A stretch of 64,000 nucleotides of DNA, from assembly GCA_903873585.1 (NCBI GenBank), contig CAIQOV010000049.1, positions 62,001 to 126,000 on the forward strand. The letters are read 5' to 3'. Source of the DNA: an uncultured Rhodobacterales bacterium (lineage in GTDB: Bacteria > Pseudomonadota > Alphaproteobacteria > Rhodobacterales > Rhodobacteraceae). Of this stretch, positions 18,332 to 26,847 are shown one piece after another. Position numbers and translations under genes: made by a program. The first letter of the stretch is position 1. Each line of letters starts with the position of its first letter. The notes below the pieces were generated by a model. It did not search any database. It saw nothing but the letters and a program-made list of their open reading frames with translations, and had not been told where the DNA came from.

Positions 18332-18830
18332 CCTGCAGGAGTTTGATCCTGAGTTTGAGAATGATGAACTTACCGCCGCCTTGGCCGAGCGCGATGAGAT
18401 GCGCGACCGCTATATGCGCGCCTTGGCCGATGCCGAAAACGCCCGCAAACGTGGCGACCGTGACCGGCGCGAGGCTGAGCAGTACGGCTCTACCCGCTTG
18501 GCGCGTGACCTTTTGCCCGTCTACGACAACCTCAAGCGCGCCCTGACGGCTGTGCCCGAAGAGCTGAAAACCCAAGCCGCCGCCCTGACCGAAGGCGTGG
18601 AACTGACGTTGCGCGAGCTGACCTCTGTCATGACCAAGCACGGCGTTAAGCCCATCGCGCCGCAGATCGGCGATGTGTTCGATGCCCAGACGATGGAGGC
18701 GATGTTTGAAGCCCCGCTGCCCGGTACCAAAGTCGGCACGATCATTCAGGTGATGACCGAAGGCTTCATGCTGCACGACCGCCTGCTGCGCGCCGCACAA
18801 GTGGGCGTTTCCTCTAACACCCAAGGCTGA
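18297..18830 (+). CDS. grpE: nucleotide-exchange factor GrpE
   Basis: A 177-residue DnaK co-chaperone: an acidic, disordered N-terminus, a long coiled-coil (LAERDEMRDRYMRALADAENARKR) and the beta domain (APLPGTKVGTIIQVMTEGFMLHDRLLRAAQVGVS). The ATG at 18297 has a GGAAGG at the ideal 8-nt distance; the ATG at 18291 is too close. Its start lies within the end of hrcA. A perfect palindrome follows as terminator. Confidence 0.96.
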   Translation: MADETTGTEDLDLQEFDPEFENDELTAALAERDEMRDRYMRALADAENARKRGDRDRREAEQYGSTRLARDLLPVYDNLKRALTAVPEELKTQAAALTEGVELTLRELTSVMTKHGVKPIAPQIGDVFDAQTMEAMFEAPLPGTKVGTIIQVMTEGFMLHDRLLRAAQVGVSSNTQG

Positions 18831-18833
18831 CCT

Positions 18834-18861
18834 GTAGGGTGCGTGCTTGCACGCACCCTAC
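18834..18861. terminator. perfect 28-bp palindrome between grpE and mutS
   Basis: Arms of 12 bp (GTAGGGTGCGTG / CACGCACCCTAC) around a CTTG loop. It fills the whole gap between two convergent genes and could end transcription from both sides, although neither strand has a long T tract. No second copy was seen in the window. Confidence 0.7.
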
Positions 18862-21471
18862 CTATTCCTTCAGCAAACCTTTCAATTCATACAAAGCCGC
18901 CAAAGCCTCGCGCGGGGTCAGCTCATCCGGGCTAATCTCGCGCAAGCGGGCCTCGGCCACCGAAGGCGCAGCAACCGCGACCGCCTGCACGGGTGCTGCA
19001 CGAAACAGCGGCAGATCGTCGATCAACGCCCTTTGCCCTGGCCTATCACGGTCGCCCTGTTCCAACGTCTCTAGCACCACCTTGGCGCGGTCCACCACCA
19101 CCTGCGGCAAGCCCGCCAAGCGCGCCACCTGCACGCCGTAGCTGCGGTCAGCCGCGCCTTGCTGCACTTCGTGCAGAAAGATCACATCGCCTTCCCATTC
19201 CTTGACCCGCACCGTGGCGTTGGTAACGCCCTTTAGCTTGCCCGCCAGCGCCGTCATTTCATGATAATGCGTGGCAAATAGCGCGCGGCTGCGGTTCACA
19301 TCGTGCAGATGTTCCAGCGTGGCCCAAGCAATCGAAAGCCCGTCATAAGTCGCCGTTCCGCGCCCGATTTCATCCAAGATCACCAAAGCGCGCTCGTCGG
19401 CTTGGTTCAAAATCGCCGCCGTTTCCACCATCTCAACCATAAAGGTCGACCGCCCCCTTGCCAGATCATCCGCCGCCCCGACACGGCTGAAAATCTGGCT
19501 CACCAGCCCGATATGCGCCGCCTTGGCGGGCACATAAGACCCCATCTGCGCCAATAGGGCGATCACCGCATTTTGCCGCAGGAATGTGGATTTCCCCGCC
19601 ATGTTCGGCCCCGTCACCAGCCAAATCGCCGGAGTATCGGCGCGCGTCAAAGCACAATCATTTGGCACAAAGGCCAAGCCCTGCCGTTTCAGCGCACGCT
19701 CTACCACCGGATGTCGCCCGCCTTGCACCACAAAGGCGTGGCTGTCATCCACCACCGGCGCGCACCAATCTTCCGCCACCGCCAGATCGGCCAGTGCTGC
19801 CGCCAGATCCAACTCCGCCAGCCCCCGCGCCGCCGCCGCAATTGCCGCCGCCTGCGCCAAAACCGCAGCCCGAAGCGCCTCAAAATGCGCCTTTTCCTGC
19901 TCTAGCGCCAGATTGCCCGCGTTCAGGATGCGGGTTTCCATCTCGGCCAGTTCCACCGTGGCAAAGCGCATCACATTGGCATTGGTTTGGCGGTGAATAA
20001 ACCGCCCCCCGCCCATCAGCTTGTCGGCATGGGTGGATGTCACCTCGATAAAATACCCCAAGACATTGTTATGCTTGATCTTAAGCGAGGATATGCCCGT
20101 CTCCTGAATATACTCCGCCTGCATATCCCCCACCACACCGCGCCCTTCATCGCGCAGCCGCCGTGTCGCATCCAACTCGGCATCGTGGCCCGTGGCGATA
20201 TAGCCGCCATCGCGCAGCATAAGCGGCGGTTCCGCCACCAAGGCGCGGTCCAGCAGGTCAACCAGCCCCTCATGCCCCCGCAGCGCAGCCAAGGCCTCGC
20301 CCAAGCCGTCTGGCGCTTCAGGCAGGCTGATCTGAAGCGCCTGCGAAAGGCCCGCCCGTATCGCCGCCAAATCGCGCGGCCCGCCCCTGTCTAGCGCCAA
20401 GCGCGACAGTGCCCTGTCCATATCCGGCACCATCCGCAGCGCCGCGCGAAGGTCGTGGCGGGCTGCGCCCTCAACCAACCAGCGCACCCCGTCCAACCGC
20501 CGTGCAACCACCGTCCCATCGCGTGACGGGCTTGATAACCGCGCCTCTAGCAGGCGTGCCCCCGCCGCTGTCACCGTGCGGTCAATCGCGGCGAGCAATG
20601 ATCCTTCCCGCCCGCCTGACAGCGCCTGCGTCAGTTCCAGATTGCGCCGTGTCGCGGCATCAATCTGCACCGTCCCCCCACTCGCCTCGCGCACGGGGGC
20701 GCGCAGCAAGGGCAGGTTGCCGCGCTGCGTTAGGTCTAAATACTCCACCACAGCGCCCATGGCTGAAACCTCGGCCCGCCCGAACCCGCCAAAGGCCGCC
20801 AACCCCGCCACCCCGAACAGCGCCGAAACCCGCGCTTCGGCCCCCGCCGAATCAAAACTGCCCCGCGACAGGGCGGTGATCGCAGCGCCAGCTTCGCGCA
20901 CCACATCGGCCCACACCGTTTCACGCGCTTCCGATACCAGCACTTCACGCGGGGCCAACCGCGCCAGTTCCGCCGAAAGCCGCGCTGGTGGGCAAGGCAT
21001 CACGCGAAACTCACCTGTGGAAATATCCGCCCAAGCTAGCGCGCCCTCATCGCGCACCTCGGCAAAGGCGCACAGGTAGTTCGACCGCCGCGCTTCCAGC
21101 AGGCAGTCTTCGGTCAGCGTGCCGGGTGTCACCAAGCGCACCACGTCGCGCTTGACTACCGACTTATAGCCACGCTTCTTGGCCTCGGCTGGGTCTTCCA
21201 TCTGCTCGGCAATCGCCACACGAAAGCCTTTGCGGATCAGCGCCAGCAGATAGCCTTCCGCCGCATGCACCGGCACGCCGCACATCTGGATCGGTTGGCC
21301 TTGGTGCGTGCCGCGTTTGGTCAGCGCAATATCCAGCGCCTCTGACGCTTCCACCGCGTCTTGAAAGAACATCTCGTAAAAGTCGCCCATCCGGTAAAAC
21401 AGCAGCGCGCCCGCATAGCGCGCCTTGATTTCCAGATATTGCGCCATCATCGGCGTGACGTCATCTTGCAC
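18862..21471 (-). CDS. mutS: DNA mismatch repair protein MutS
   Basis: An 869-residue mismatch-recognition ATPase. The N-terminal mismatch-binding motif is LLFYRMGDFYEMFFQDA (the F-x-E motif), followed by connector, lever and clamp domains, and the ABC-type ATPase with Walker A TGPNMAGKST, LARGRSTFMVEMVETA, Walker B LVILDEIGRGT and ATHYHEM. The GTG at 21471 (reading QDDVTPMM) is preferred: the track start at 21579 overlaps the divergent aminotransferase gene and adds 36 non-conserved residues. An alternative is the ATG pair directly at TPMM. Confidence 0.95.
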   Translation of the reverse strand: MQDDVTPMMAQYLEIKARYAGALLFYRMGDFYEMFFQDAVEASEALDIALTKRGTHQGQPIQMCGVPVHAAEGYLLALIRKGFRVAIAEQMEDPAEAKKRGYKSVVKRDVVRLVTPGTLTEDCLLEARRSNYLCAFAEVRDEGALAWADISTGEFRVMPCPPARLSAELARLAPREVLVSEARETVWADVVREAGAAITALSRGSFDSAGAEARVSALFGVAGLAAFGGFGRAEVSAMGAVVEYLDLTQRGNLPLLRAPVREASGGTVQIDAATRRNLELTQALSGGREGSLLAAIDRTVTAAGARLLEARLSSPSRDGTVVARRLDGVRWLVEGAARHDLRAALRMVPDMDRALSRLALDRGGPRDLAAIRAGLSQALQISLPEAPDGLGEALAALRGHEGLVDLLDRALVAEPPLMLRDGGYIATGHDAELDATRRLRDEGRGVVGDMQAEYIQETGISSLKIKHNNVLGYFIEVTSTHADKLMGGGRFIHRQTNANVMRFATVELAEMETRILNAGNLALEQEKAHFEALRAAVLAQAAAIAAAARGLAELDLAAALADLAVAEDWCAPVVDDSHAFVVQGGRHPVVERALKRQGLAFVPNDCALTRADTPAIWLVTGPNMAGKSTFLRQNAVIALLAQMGSYVPAKAAHIGLVSQIFSRVGAADDLARGRSTFMVEMVETAAILNQADERALVILDEIGRGTATYDGLSIAWATLEHLHDVNRSRALFATHYHEMTALAGKLKGVTNATVRVKEWEGDVIFLHEVQQGAADRSYGVQVARLAGLPQVVVDRAKVVLETLEQGDRDRPGQRALIDDLPLFRAAPVQAVAVAAPSVAEARLREISPDELTPREALAALYELKGLLKE

Positions 21472-21559
21472 GGGCACCCCCAAGGTTGGCCATGACCCTA
21501 TCCAAGCCTTTCCTTCCCCGAAAGCCCCCCTTAACCTTGCACGCAAAAGGGGGCCCGCC

Positions 21560-22459
21560 ATGACCGACAATGTTTCCACCCATCAGGCCGAAGATGACGC
21601 CCGCAACGAGGCGATCTTGATCTATGTGAACGGCCAGATCGTGCCCAAGGCCCAAGCCATGGTGTCTGTCTATGACAGCGGCTTTATGCTGGGCGATGGC
21701 GTGTGGGAAGGCATCCGCCTTTATAACGGCACTTGGTCGTTTCTGGATGAACACCTTGACCGCCTGTTTGAAGCGGCTAAGGCGGTTGACATCGACATCG
21801 GCCTAACCCGCGCCCAACTGGTGCAAGCGATCTTTGACACCCAAGCCGCCAATGGCATGACAAGCGACGCCCACGCCCGCCTGATGGTGACGCGCGGCGT
21901 AAAAACCCGCCCCTTCCAGCACCCCAAACTGTCGCAGCGCGGACCGACCGTTGTGATCATTATGGAGCATTCTCGACCCAAACTCCCCCGCCCGATCCGC
22001 TTGGCCACCGTGCCCCACCTGCGCGGATTGCCGATGACGCAAGACCCCAAGCTCAACAGCCATTCCAAGCTGAACTGCATCCTCGCCTGCATCGCCGCCG
22101 AAAAAGCCGGCGCGGACGAGGCGTTGATGTTGGATGTGCACGGTTTCGTCAACACCACCAACGCCTGCAACTTCTTCATCGTGCGCAAGGGTCAGGTCTG
22201 GACCAGCACAGGTGACTACTGCATGAACGGCATCACCCGCCAAAAGGTGATCGACCTGTGCCGCGCCAACGCCATCCCCGTGTTTGAGCGTAACTTCAGC
22301 CTTGTAGAGACCTATAGCGCCGACGAGGCTTTCCTCACCGGCACCTTCGGCGCGCAAACCCCCGTCAGCACGATCGACGGGCGCGTGATCGGCACCGGCG
22401 AACTTGGCCCCATCACCCAAAAAATCCGCGCCCTGTACAAAGATTTGGTCGGCACATGA
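21560..22459 (+). CDS. class IV PLP aminotransferase (branched-chain / D-amino-acid type)
   Basis: A 299-residue fold-type IV pyridoxal-phosphate enzyme. The segment SVYDSGFMLGDGVWEGIRLYNG at the start, the Schiff-base Lys in NSHSKLNC, and EALMLDVHGFVNTTNACNFFIV are family signatures. Whether the substrate is a branched-chain amino acid, a D-amino acid or aminodeoxychorismate cannot be decided from the sequence. The ATG at 21560 was chosen over the track start at 21425. A sulfotransferase-like gene follows after a repeat-rich 127-bp gap. Confidence 0.88.
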   Translation: MTDNVSTHQAEDDARNEAILIYVNGQIVPKAQAMVSVYDSGFMLGDGVWEGIRLYNGTWSFLDEHLDRLFEAAKAVDIDIGLTRAQLVQAIFDTQAANGMTSDAHARLMVTRGVKTRPFQHPKLSQRGPTVVIIMEHSRPKLPRPIRLATVPHLRGLPMTQDPKLNSHSKLNCILACIAAEKAGADEALMLDVHGFVNTTNACNFFIVRKGQVWTSTGDYCMNGITRQKVIDLCRANAIPVFERNFSLVETYSADEAFLTGTFGAQTPVSTIDGRVIGTGELGPITQKIRALYKDLVGT

Positions 22460-22488
22460 CCCCCCGCACCCCCCTTTCATACTTGCCC

Positions 22489-22562
22489 AAATATTCCACG
22501 GGGGTGCGGGGGTGTGAAACCCCCGCTTTTGAACAGCGGGTGCGGGGGTGTGAAACCCCCGC
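22489..22562. repeat. dispersed hairpin repeat, tandem copies 2 and 3
   Basis: AAATATTCCACGGGGG leads into two identical 21-bp hairpins GCGGGGG–tgtgaaa–CCCCCGC at 22506–22526 and 22542–22562, spaced by 15 bp. The loop TGTGAAA is the same as in copy 1 at 1321–1327, while the stem sequence differs but still pairs. Confidence 0.75.
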
Positions 22563-22586
22563 TCTTGTCCCAAGCGAGACGTTACA

Positions 22587-23321
22587 ATGACCCCAGACCC
22601 AAACCGCATCGCCATGTGGAGCGGCCCGCGCAACCTGTCCACCGCCATGATGTATGCCTTCGCCGCACGGGGCGATTGCGCCGTTTGGGACGAACCCTTT
22701 TACGCCGCCTATCTTGCCGCCACGGGCATTGACCACCCCATGACAGCCGAGGTTATCGCGGCAGGTCAGCCTGACCCCGCCAAGGTCGCCAGCGCCTGCC
22801 TAGGCCCCATTCCCGCCGCACAGCGCCTGTTTTACCAAAAGCACATGACGCTGCACATGATCCCCGCCTTTGATCGCGCTTTTATGCGGGGGTTGACCAA
22901 TGTCTTCCTAATCCGCCACCCCGCGCGGGTGGTGGCGAGTTATTCCAAAAAGCGCGAAAGCCCGACCTTGGCGGACCTTGGCTTTGTCCAACAGGCAGAG
23001 TTGTTTGATCAGGTGGCCCAGTGGCAGGGGTCAGCACCCTTGGTGGTCGATAGTTTCGACATCCGCGCAAACCCGCGCGATACGCTCGCCAAACTGTGCG
23101 CTGCGCTGAATATTCCCTTCACCGAAGCCATGCTGCACTGGCCGGCAGGCCCCAAACCCTTTGACGGCGTTTGGGCGCCGCATTGGTATAACGCTGTTCA
23201 TCAATCCACGGGCCTAGATGACCCCGAAAGCCCGTTGCCCGATCTGCCGCCCCAGTTCCAAAAGCTGGCCGATGCTGCCATGCCGCATTATGAAACGCTG
23301 GCAGCACTGGCCATCAAATGA
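22587..23321 (+). CDS. sulfotransferase family protein
   Basis: A 244-residue P-loop sulfotransferase-like protein. The 5'-phosphosulphate loop is MWSGPRNLSTAMMYAF at residue 10, and the 3'-phosphate-binding motif is FLIRHPARVVASYSKK at about residue 107. A PAPS-dependent transfer of sulphate is the likely reaction; the acceptor is unknown. It is shorter than cytosolic sulfotransferases but matches the bacterial stand-alone group. It follows the aminotransferase in the same direction and is closed by a strong terminator. Confidence 0.82.
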   Translation: MTPDPNRIAMWSGPRNLSTAMMYAFAARGDCAVWDEPFYAAYLAATGIDHPMTAEVIAAGQPDPAKVASACLGPIPAAQRLFYQKHMTLHMIPAFDRAFMRGLTNVFLIRHPARVVASYSKKRESPTLADLGFVQQAELFDQVAQWQGSAPLVVDSFDIRANPRDTLAKLCAALNIPFTEAMLHWPAGPKPFDGVWAPHWYNAVHQSTGLDDPESPLPDLPPQFQKLADAAMPHYETLAALAIK

Positions 23322-23323
23322 CA

Positions 23324-23351
23324 AAGGCCGGGGAAATCCCCGGCCTTGTTT
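23324..23351. terminator. terminator between sulfotransferase and argG
   Basis: A 10-bp perfect stem AAGGCCGGGG / CCCCGGCCTT with an AAAT loop, followed by GTTT on the plus strand. It is placed between convergent genes, 3 bp after the sulfotransferase stop, and may work in both directions. Confidence 0.85.
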
Positions 23352-23369
23352 CACGCACCTTCTAAACGC

Positions 23370-24599
23370 TCACTTCACCCGCGCATTGCGTGCCGCGATC
23401 AGCTTCAACCGCAGCCCGTTCAGCGTGATGAAGCCTTGCGCGTCTTTTTGGTCGTAAGCGCCGGCGTCTTCTTCAAACGTCACGTGCTTTTCGGAATACA
23501 GCGAATAGGCCGACCACCGCGCCACTGTGCGCGCCGATCCCTTGTACAGCTTCACCCGCACCGTGCCCGACACCCGCTCTTGGCTTTTGTCGATCAAGGC
23601 TTGCAGCATCTCACGCTCGGGCGAGAACCAAAAACCGTTGTAAATCAATTCGGCATAGCGCGGCATGATCGAATCTTTCAGATGCCCCGCGCCAGAATCG
23701 AGCGTGATCTGTTCAATCCCACGGTGCGCTTCCAGCAAGATCGTGCCGCCGGGGGTTTCATAAACCCCGCGCGATTTCATGCCGACAAAGCGGTTTTCCA
23801 CCAAGTCCAATCTGCCCACGCCATGCTTGCCGCCGATTTCGTTCAGCTTGGTCAAGATCGTGGCGGGTGACATGGCCACCCCGTTAATCGCCACCGCATC
23901 GCCCGCTTCAAAGGTGATTTCCACCATTTCAGCCTGATCAGGGGCCTCTTCAGGGCTGACAGTGCGCTGATAGACAAACTCGGGCGCTTCTTCGGCGGGG
24001 TTTTCCAGAACCTTGCCCTCAGACGAGGTGTGCAGCAAATTCGCATCCACCGAGAAGGGCGCTTCGCCGCGCTTGTCCTTGGCGATTGGGATCTGGTTCG
24101 CTTCGGCAAATTCCAACAGCTTGGTGCGTGAGGTCAAATCCCACAACCGCCAAGGCGCTATCACCTTGATCGCAGGGTCCAAGGCCGCTGCCGACAGTTC
24201 AAAGCGCACCTGATCGTTGCCCTTGCCAGTCGCGCCATGCGCCACCGCATCAGCGCCGGTTTCATGCGCAATCCGCACCAGATGCTGCGAAATCAGCGGG
24301 CGGGCGATGGATGTGCCCAGCAAATATAGCCCTTCGTACAGGGCATTGGCGCGGAACATCGGGAATACGAAATCGCGCACGAATTCTTCGCGCACATCGA
24401 CGATATGGATGTTTTCCGGCTTGATCCCCATCAGGATCGCCTTTTGGCGCGCCGGTTCCAGCTCTTCGCCCTGTCCGAGGTCGGCGGTGAATGTGACCAC
24501 CTCGCAGCCGTATTCGGTTTGCAGCCATTTCAGGATGATCGAGGTGTCGAGCCCGCCAGAATAGGCCAGCACGACTTTCTTGGGCTTGAAGGTGGACAT
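23370..24599 (-). CDS. argG: argininosuccinate synthase
   Basis: A 409-residue enzyme that joins citrulline and aspartate with ATP, the penultimate step of arginine synthesis. The PP-loop is YSGGLDTS at residue 14; other markers are [27 protein letters not shown] and AVINGV-like beta elements. The length is normal. It stands alone on the minus strand, and its leader has a 10-bp inverted repeat that could be regulatory. Confidence 0.98.
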   Translation of the reverse strand: MSTFKPKKVVLAYSGGLDTSIILKWLQTEYGCEVVTFTADLGQGEELEPARQKAILMGIKPENIHIVDVREEFVRDFVFPMFRANALYEGLYLLGTSIARPLISQHLVRIAHETGADAVAHGATGKGNDQVRFELSAAALDPAIKVIAPWRLWDLTSRTKLLEFAEANQIPIAKDKRGEAPFSVDANLLHTSSEGKVLENPAEEAPEFVYQRTVSPEEAPDQAEMVEITFEAGDAVAINGVAMSPATILTKLNEIGGKHGVGRLDLVENRFVGMKSRGVYETPGGTILLEAHRGIEQITLDSGAGHLKDSIMPRYAELIYNGFWFSPEREMLQALIDKSQERVSGTVRVKLYKGSARTVARWSAYSLYSEKHVTFEEDAGAYDQKDAQGFITLNGLRLKLIAARNARVK

Positions 24600-24614
24600 A
24601 GGGGCGCTCCCACA

Positions 24615-24647
24615 GCAAAAACTGTGCGGGGTCTAGTCAGTTTTTGC
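24615..24647. promoter_or_regulatory. 10-bp inverted repeat in the argG leader
   Basis: GCAAAAACTG (24615–24624) and CAGTTTTTGC (24638–24647) form a perfect inverted repeat with a 13-nt spacer, 16–48 bp upstream of the argG start. It may be an operator or a leader hairpin. A possible promoter (TTGTTC, 17 bp, TAGACC on the minus strand) overlaps it, which would fit an operator. Confidence 0.5.
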
Positions 24648-24738
24648 CAAGGGAACAAGTCGCATCGACACCCCAGCGCGGGGGTGGGGGCACAAAGTTT
24701 GCCCAAAGCCCCTGCGGGGTGATTCGCGCCGCTTAAGG

Positions 24739-25188
24739 CTACAGCCCAATCCGCGCCATAGCGCCAAACAGCATCGCGCGGTCGCCCACGTTGTCCAGCA
24801 AATCCAGCGCCACCCTTGCGGGGGCCCAAACCGCCGTATGCCCCGCCTCGGACGGGGGGCCTAGGCACAGGGTTGGGCGCGCCACATAGATCGTGCAGAC
24901 CTTTTCGGCCCACATGTCGTATTCCGGCATAAAGGTGAACCGCCGATAGGTGCCCAGCCAGCGCGGCGGGCCGATATGCCAGCCGGTTTCCTCATAAACT
25001 TCGCGGTGCAGGGCGGCGATTGGTGCTTCGCCTTTATCAATCCCGCCGCCGGGCAACTGGTATTCGGGGACCGGCGCTGCCTGATGCGTCAACAACACCT
25101 CGCCCCCGCGCAACAGCACGCCGTAGACCCCCGGCCTGCGCCGATAGGGTTTTCCTGCCTTAACAGCCTCGCCATAGCGTCTGATCAT
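24739..25188 (-). CDS. Nudix hydrolase
   Basis: A 149-residue Nudix protein. The Nudix box is GGIDKGEAPIAALHREVYEETG (G-x5-E-x7-REVxEE), preceded by PEYQLPGG. The substrate cannot be inferred. The ATG at 25188 follows a strong ribosome site (aggggga on the minus strand); the track ORF from 25251 is longer but unsupported. It is divergent from hslO. Confidence 0.93.
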   Translation of the reverse strand: MIRRYGEAVKAGKPYRRRPGVYGVLLRGGEVLLTHQAAPVPEYQLPGGGIDKGEAPIAALHREVYEETGWHIGPPRWLGTYRRFTFMPEYDMWAEKVCTIYVARPTLCLGPPSEAGHTAVWAPARVALDLLDNVGDRAMLFGAMARIGL

Positions 25189-25265
25189 GGCTTTCCCCCT
25201 TGGTGCTGCGGTTGCTCTGCCTATATAGGCGCGGTATGCCAAGCTTGGCACGTTAAGGAAACCCC

Positions 25266-26267
25266 ATGGCCTCTGGAACCACCATCACTTGGGACGATAC
25301 CGTCCTGCCCTTTCAGCTGGATGTCAGCGACATTCGCGGCCGCGTTGTCCGTTTGGACGGCGCGCTGGACGAGATTTTAAGCCAGCACCAATACCCGCCC
25401 CAGATCGAAGCCTTGGTCGCTGAAACCGCTTTGCTGACGGCATTGATCGGGCAATCCATCAAACTGCGCTGGAAACTGTCGTTGCAGGTGCGCGGCAAAG
25501 GGGCTGCGCGGTTGATTGCGACCGATTACTACGGCCCCAGCGACGATGGCGAACCCGCCCGCATTCGCGCCTATGCCAGCTATGATGCCGAACGGCTTGA
25601 TCCTGAAGCCAGCGCCTATTCCCAAGTGGGCGAGGGGTATTTTGCCGTCATGCTAGATCAGGGCGCGGGGATGACGCCCTATCAGGGCTTTACCCCCATT
25701 GCTGGCAATTCCCTGTCAGACTGCGCGCAGACCTACTTTGCCCAATCCGAACAACTGCCCACCCGTTTCGCGCTGACCTTTGGCAAAAGCCAGATGCCGG
25801 GTGAAGCGCCGCATTGGCGGGGCGGCGGGGTGATGTTGCAGCATATGCCGCAGGTTGGCCTAAGTGTGGCCTCTCCCGAAGGGACGGGCGAGGGCGGGTT
25901 GTTGACCCATACCGATATTCTCGCCGGCGAACCCGCTGAGAATTGGACGCGGGTGAACACCCTGCTGGATACCGTCGAAGAACTGGAACTGATCGGCCCC
26001 ACGGTGGCCCCTACTGAGCTTTTGGTGCGGCTGTTTCACGAAGAAGGCCCGCGGGTGTTTGATGCAACGCCAGTGCATTTCGGCTGCTCATGCTCGGCTG
26101 AAAAGGTGCATCAGACCATGTCGATCTATTCGCAAAAAGACATCGCCCACATGACCACCCCCGAAGGCATCGTCACCGCCGATTGCCAATTCTGCGGCGC
26201 GCATTACGAATTTGATCCCAAAACCCTAGGGTTTGAGGCGAAAAAGGCCGAGGGCGATGCCGAATGA
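25266..26267 (+). CDS. hslO: redox-regulated chaperone Hsp33
   Basis: A 333-residue holdase activated by oxidation in the cytoplasm. The N-terminal chaperone domain contains ALLTALIGQSIKLRWKLSLQVRGKG and GYFAVMLDQ; the zinc switch at the end has two Cys pairs, FGCSCS at about residue 273 and CQFCG at about 306. It overlaps the next Nudix gene by 11 bp, suggesting one operon with the Nudix gene and cca. Confidence 0.97.
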   Translation: MASGTTITWDDTVLPFQLDVSDIRGRVVRLDGALDEILSQHQYPPQIEALVAETALLTALIGQSIKLRWKLSLQVRGKGAARLIATDYYGPSDDGEPARIRAYASYDAERLDPEASAYSQVGEGYFAVMLDQGAGMTPYQGFTPIAGNSLSDCAQTYFAQSEQLPTRFALTFGKSQMPGEAPHWRGGGVMLQHMPQVGLSVASPEGTGEGGLLTHTDILAGEPAENWTRVNTLLDTVEELELIGPTVAPTELLVRLFHEEGPRVFDATPVHFGCSCSAEKVHQTMSIYSQKDIAHMTTPEGIVTADCQFCGAHYEFDPKTLGFEAKKAEGDAE

Positions 26268-26847
26268 CCTGACCCGCCTGATCGCTGCTTTGGCGCGGTC
26301 GGGCGGGGCCTCGTCTGACTTTGACCTAAATCCGGGGTTGATCCCTAAGGATATGCCCTTGCGCGCGGCGGCGGTTTTGGTGGGGATTGTGCCCGATCCA
26401 TCCGGATCGCGCGTGATCCTGACCAAACGCGCCTCGCATCTGAAACACCATCCCGGCCAGATCGCTTTCCCCGGTGGCAAGCAAGAGGCGAGCGATGCCA
26501 GCCTTGAAGACACCGCCCTGCGCGAAGCGCATGAAGAGGTGGGCCTGCCCGCCGCCCGCGTGCGCCTGTTGGGCCGCTTGGCCCCGCACCAAACGGTCAC
26601 AGGCTTTCAGATGACCCCCATCTTGGCCGAGGTTGCCCCCTTTACCCCCGCCCCCGACGCGGGCGAGGTGGAAGAGGTGTTCACCGTGCCCTTGTCGCAC
26701 CTGCTGAACCCCGCAAGCTACGCCATCGAACGCCGCCAATGGCGCGGGGTGTGGCGGTCTTATTATGTTGTGCCGTGGGGGCCTTATTACATCTGGGGGG
26801 CCACCGCGCGCATTCTGCGCGGTTTGGCGGAAAGGGCAGCGCCATGA
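26257..26847 (+). CDS. Nudix hydrolase, CoA-pyrophosphatase type
   Basis: A 196-residue Nudix protein of the NudL/PCD1 kind. The CoA-diphosphatase signature LKHHPGQIAFPGGKQE is followed by the Nudix box with LREAHEEVGL. The probable reaction is cleavage of CoA or acyl-CoA to 3',5'-ADP and phosphopantetheine. The ATG at 26257 was chosen; the track start (TTG at 26233) lies deeper inside hslO. Its stop overlaps the cca start as ATGA. Confidence 0.9.
   Translation: MPNDLTRLIAALARSGGASSDFDLNPGLIPKDMPLRAAAVLVGIVPDPSGSRVILTKRASHLKHHPGQIAFPGGKQEASDASLEDTALREAHEEVGLPAARVRLLGRLAPHQTVTGFQMTPILAEVAPFTPAPDAGEVEEVFTVPLSHLLNPASYAIERRQWRGVWRSYYVVPWGPYYIWGATARILRGLAERAAP

Noticed and set aside
20730-20760. 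Extra copy of the AAATACTCCAC lead inside mutS
   Set aside because: No hairpin or TGTGAAA loop follows and it is in conserved coding sequence.
21472-21579. N-terminal extension of mutS (METLSVMAGPL...)
   Set aside because: It overlaps the start of the divergent aminotransferase and is not part of the conserved MutS start.
26033-26042. Fourth parS-like site (tgtttcacg) in hslO
   Set aside because: Only a half-site; the palindrome is not completed.
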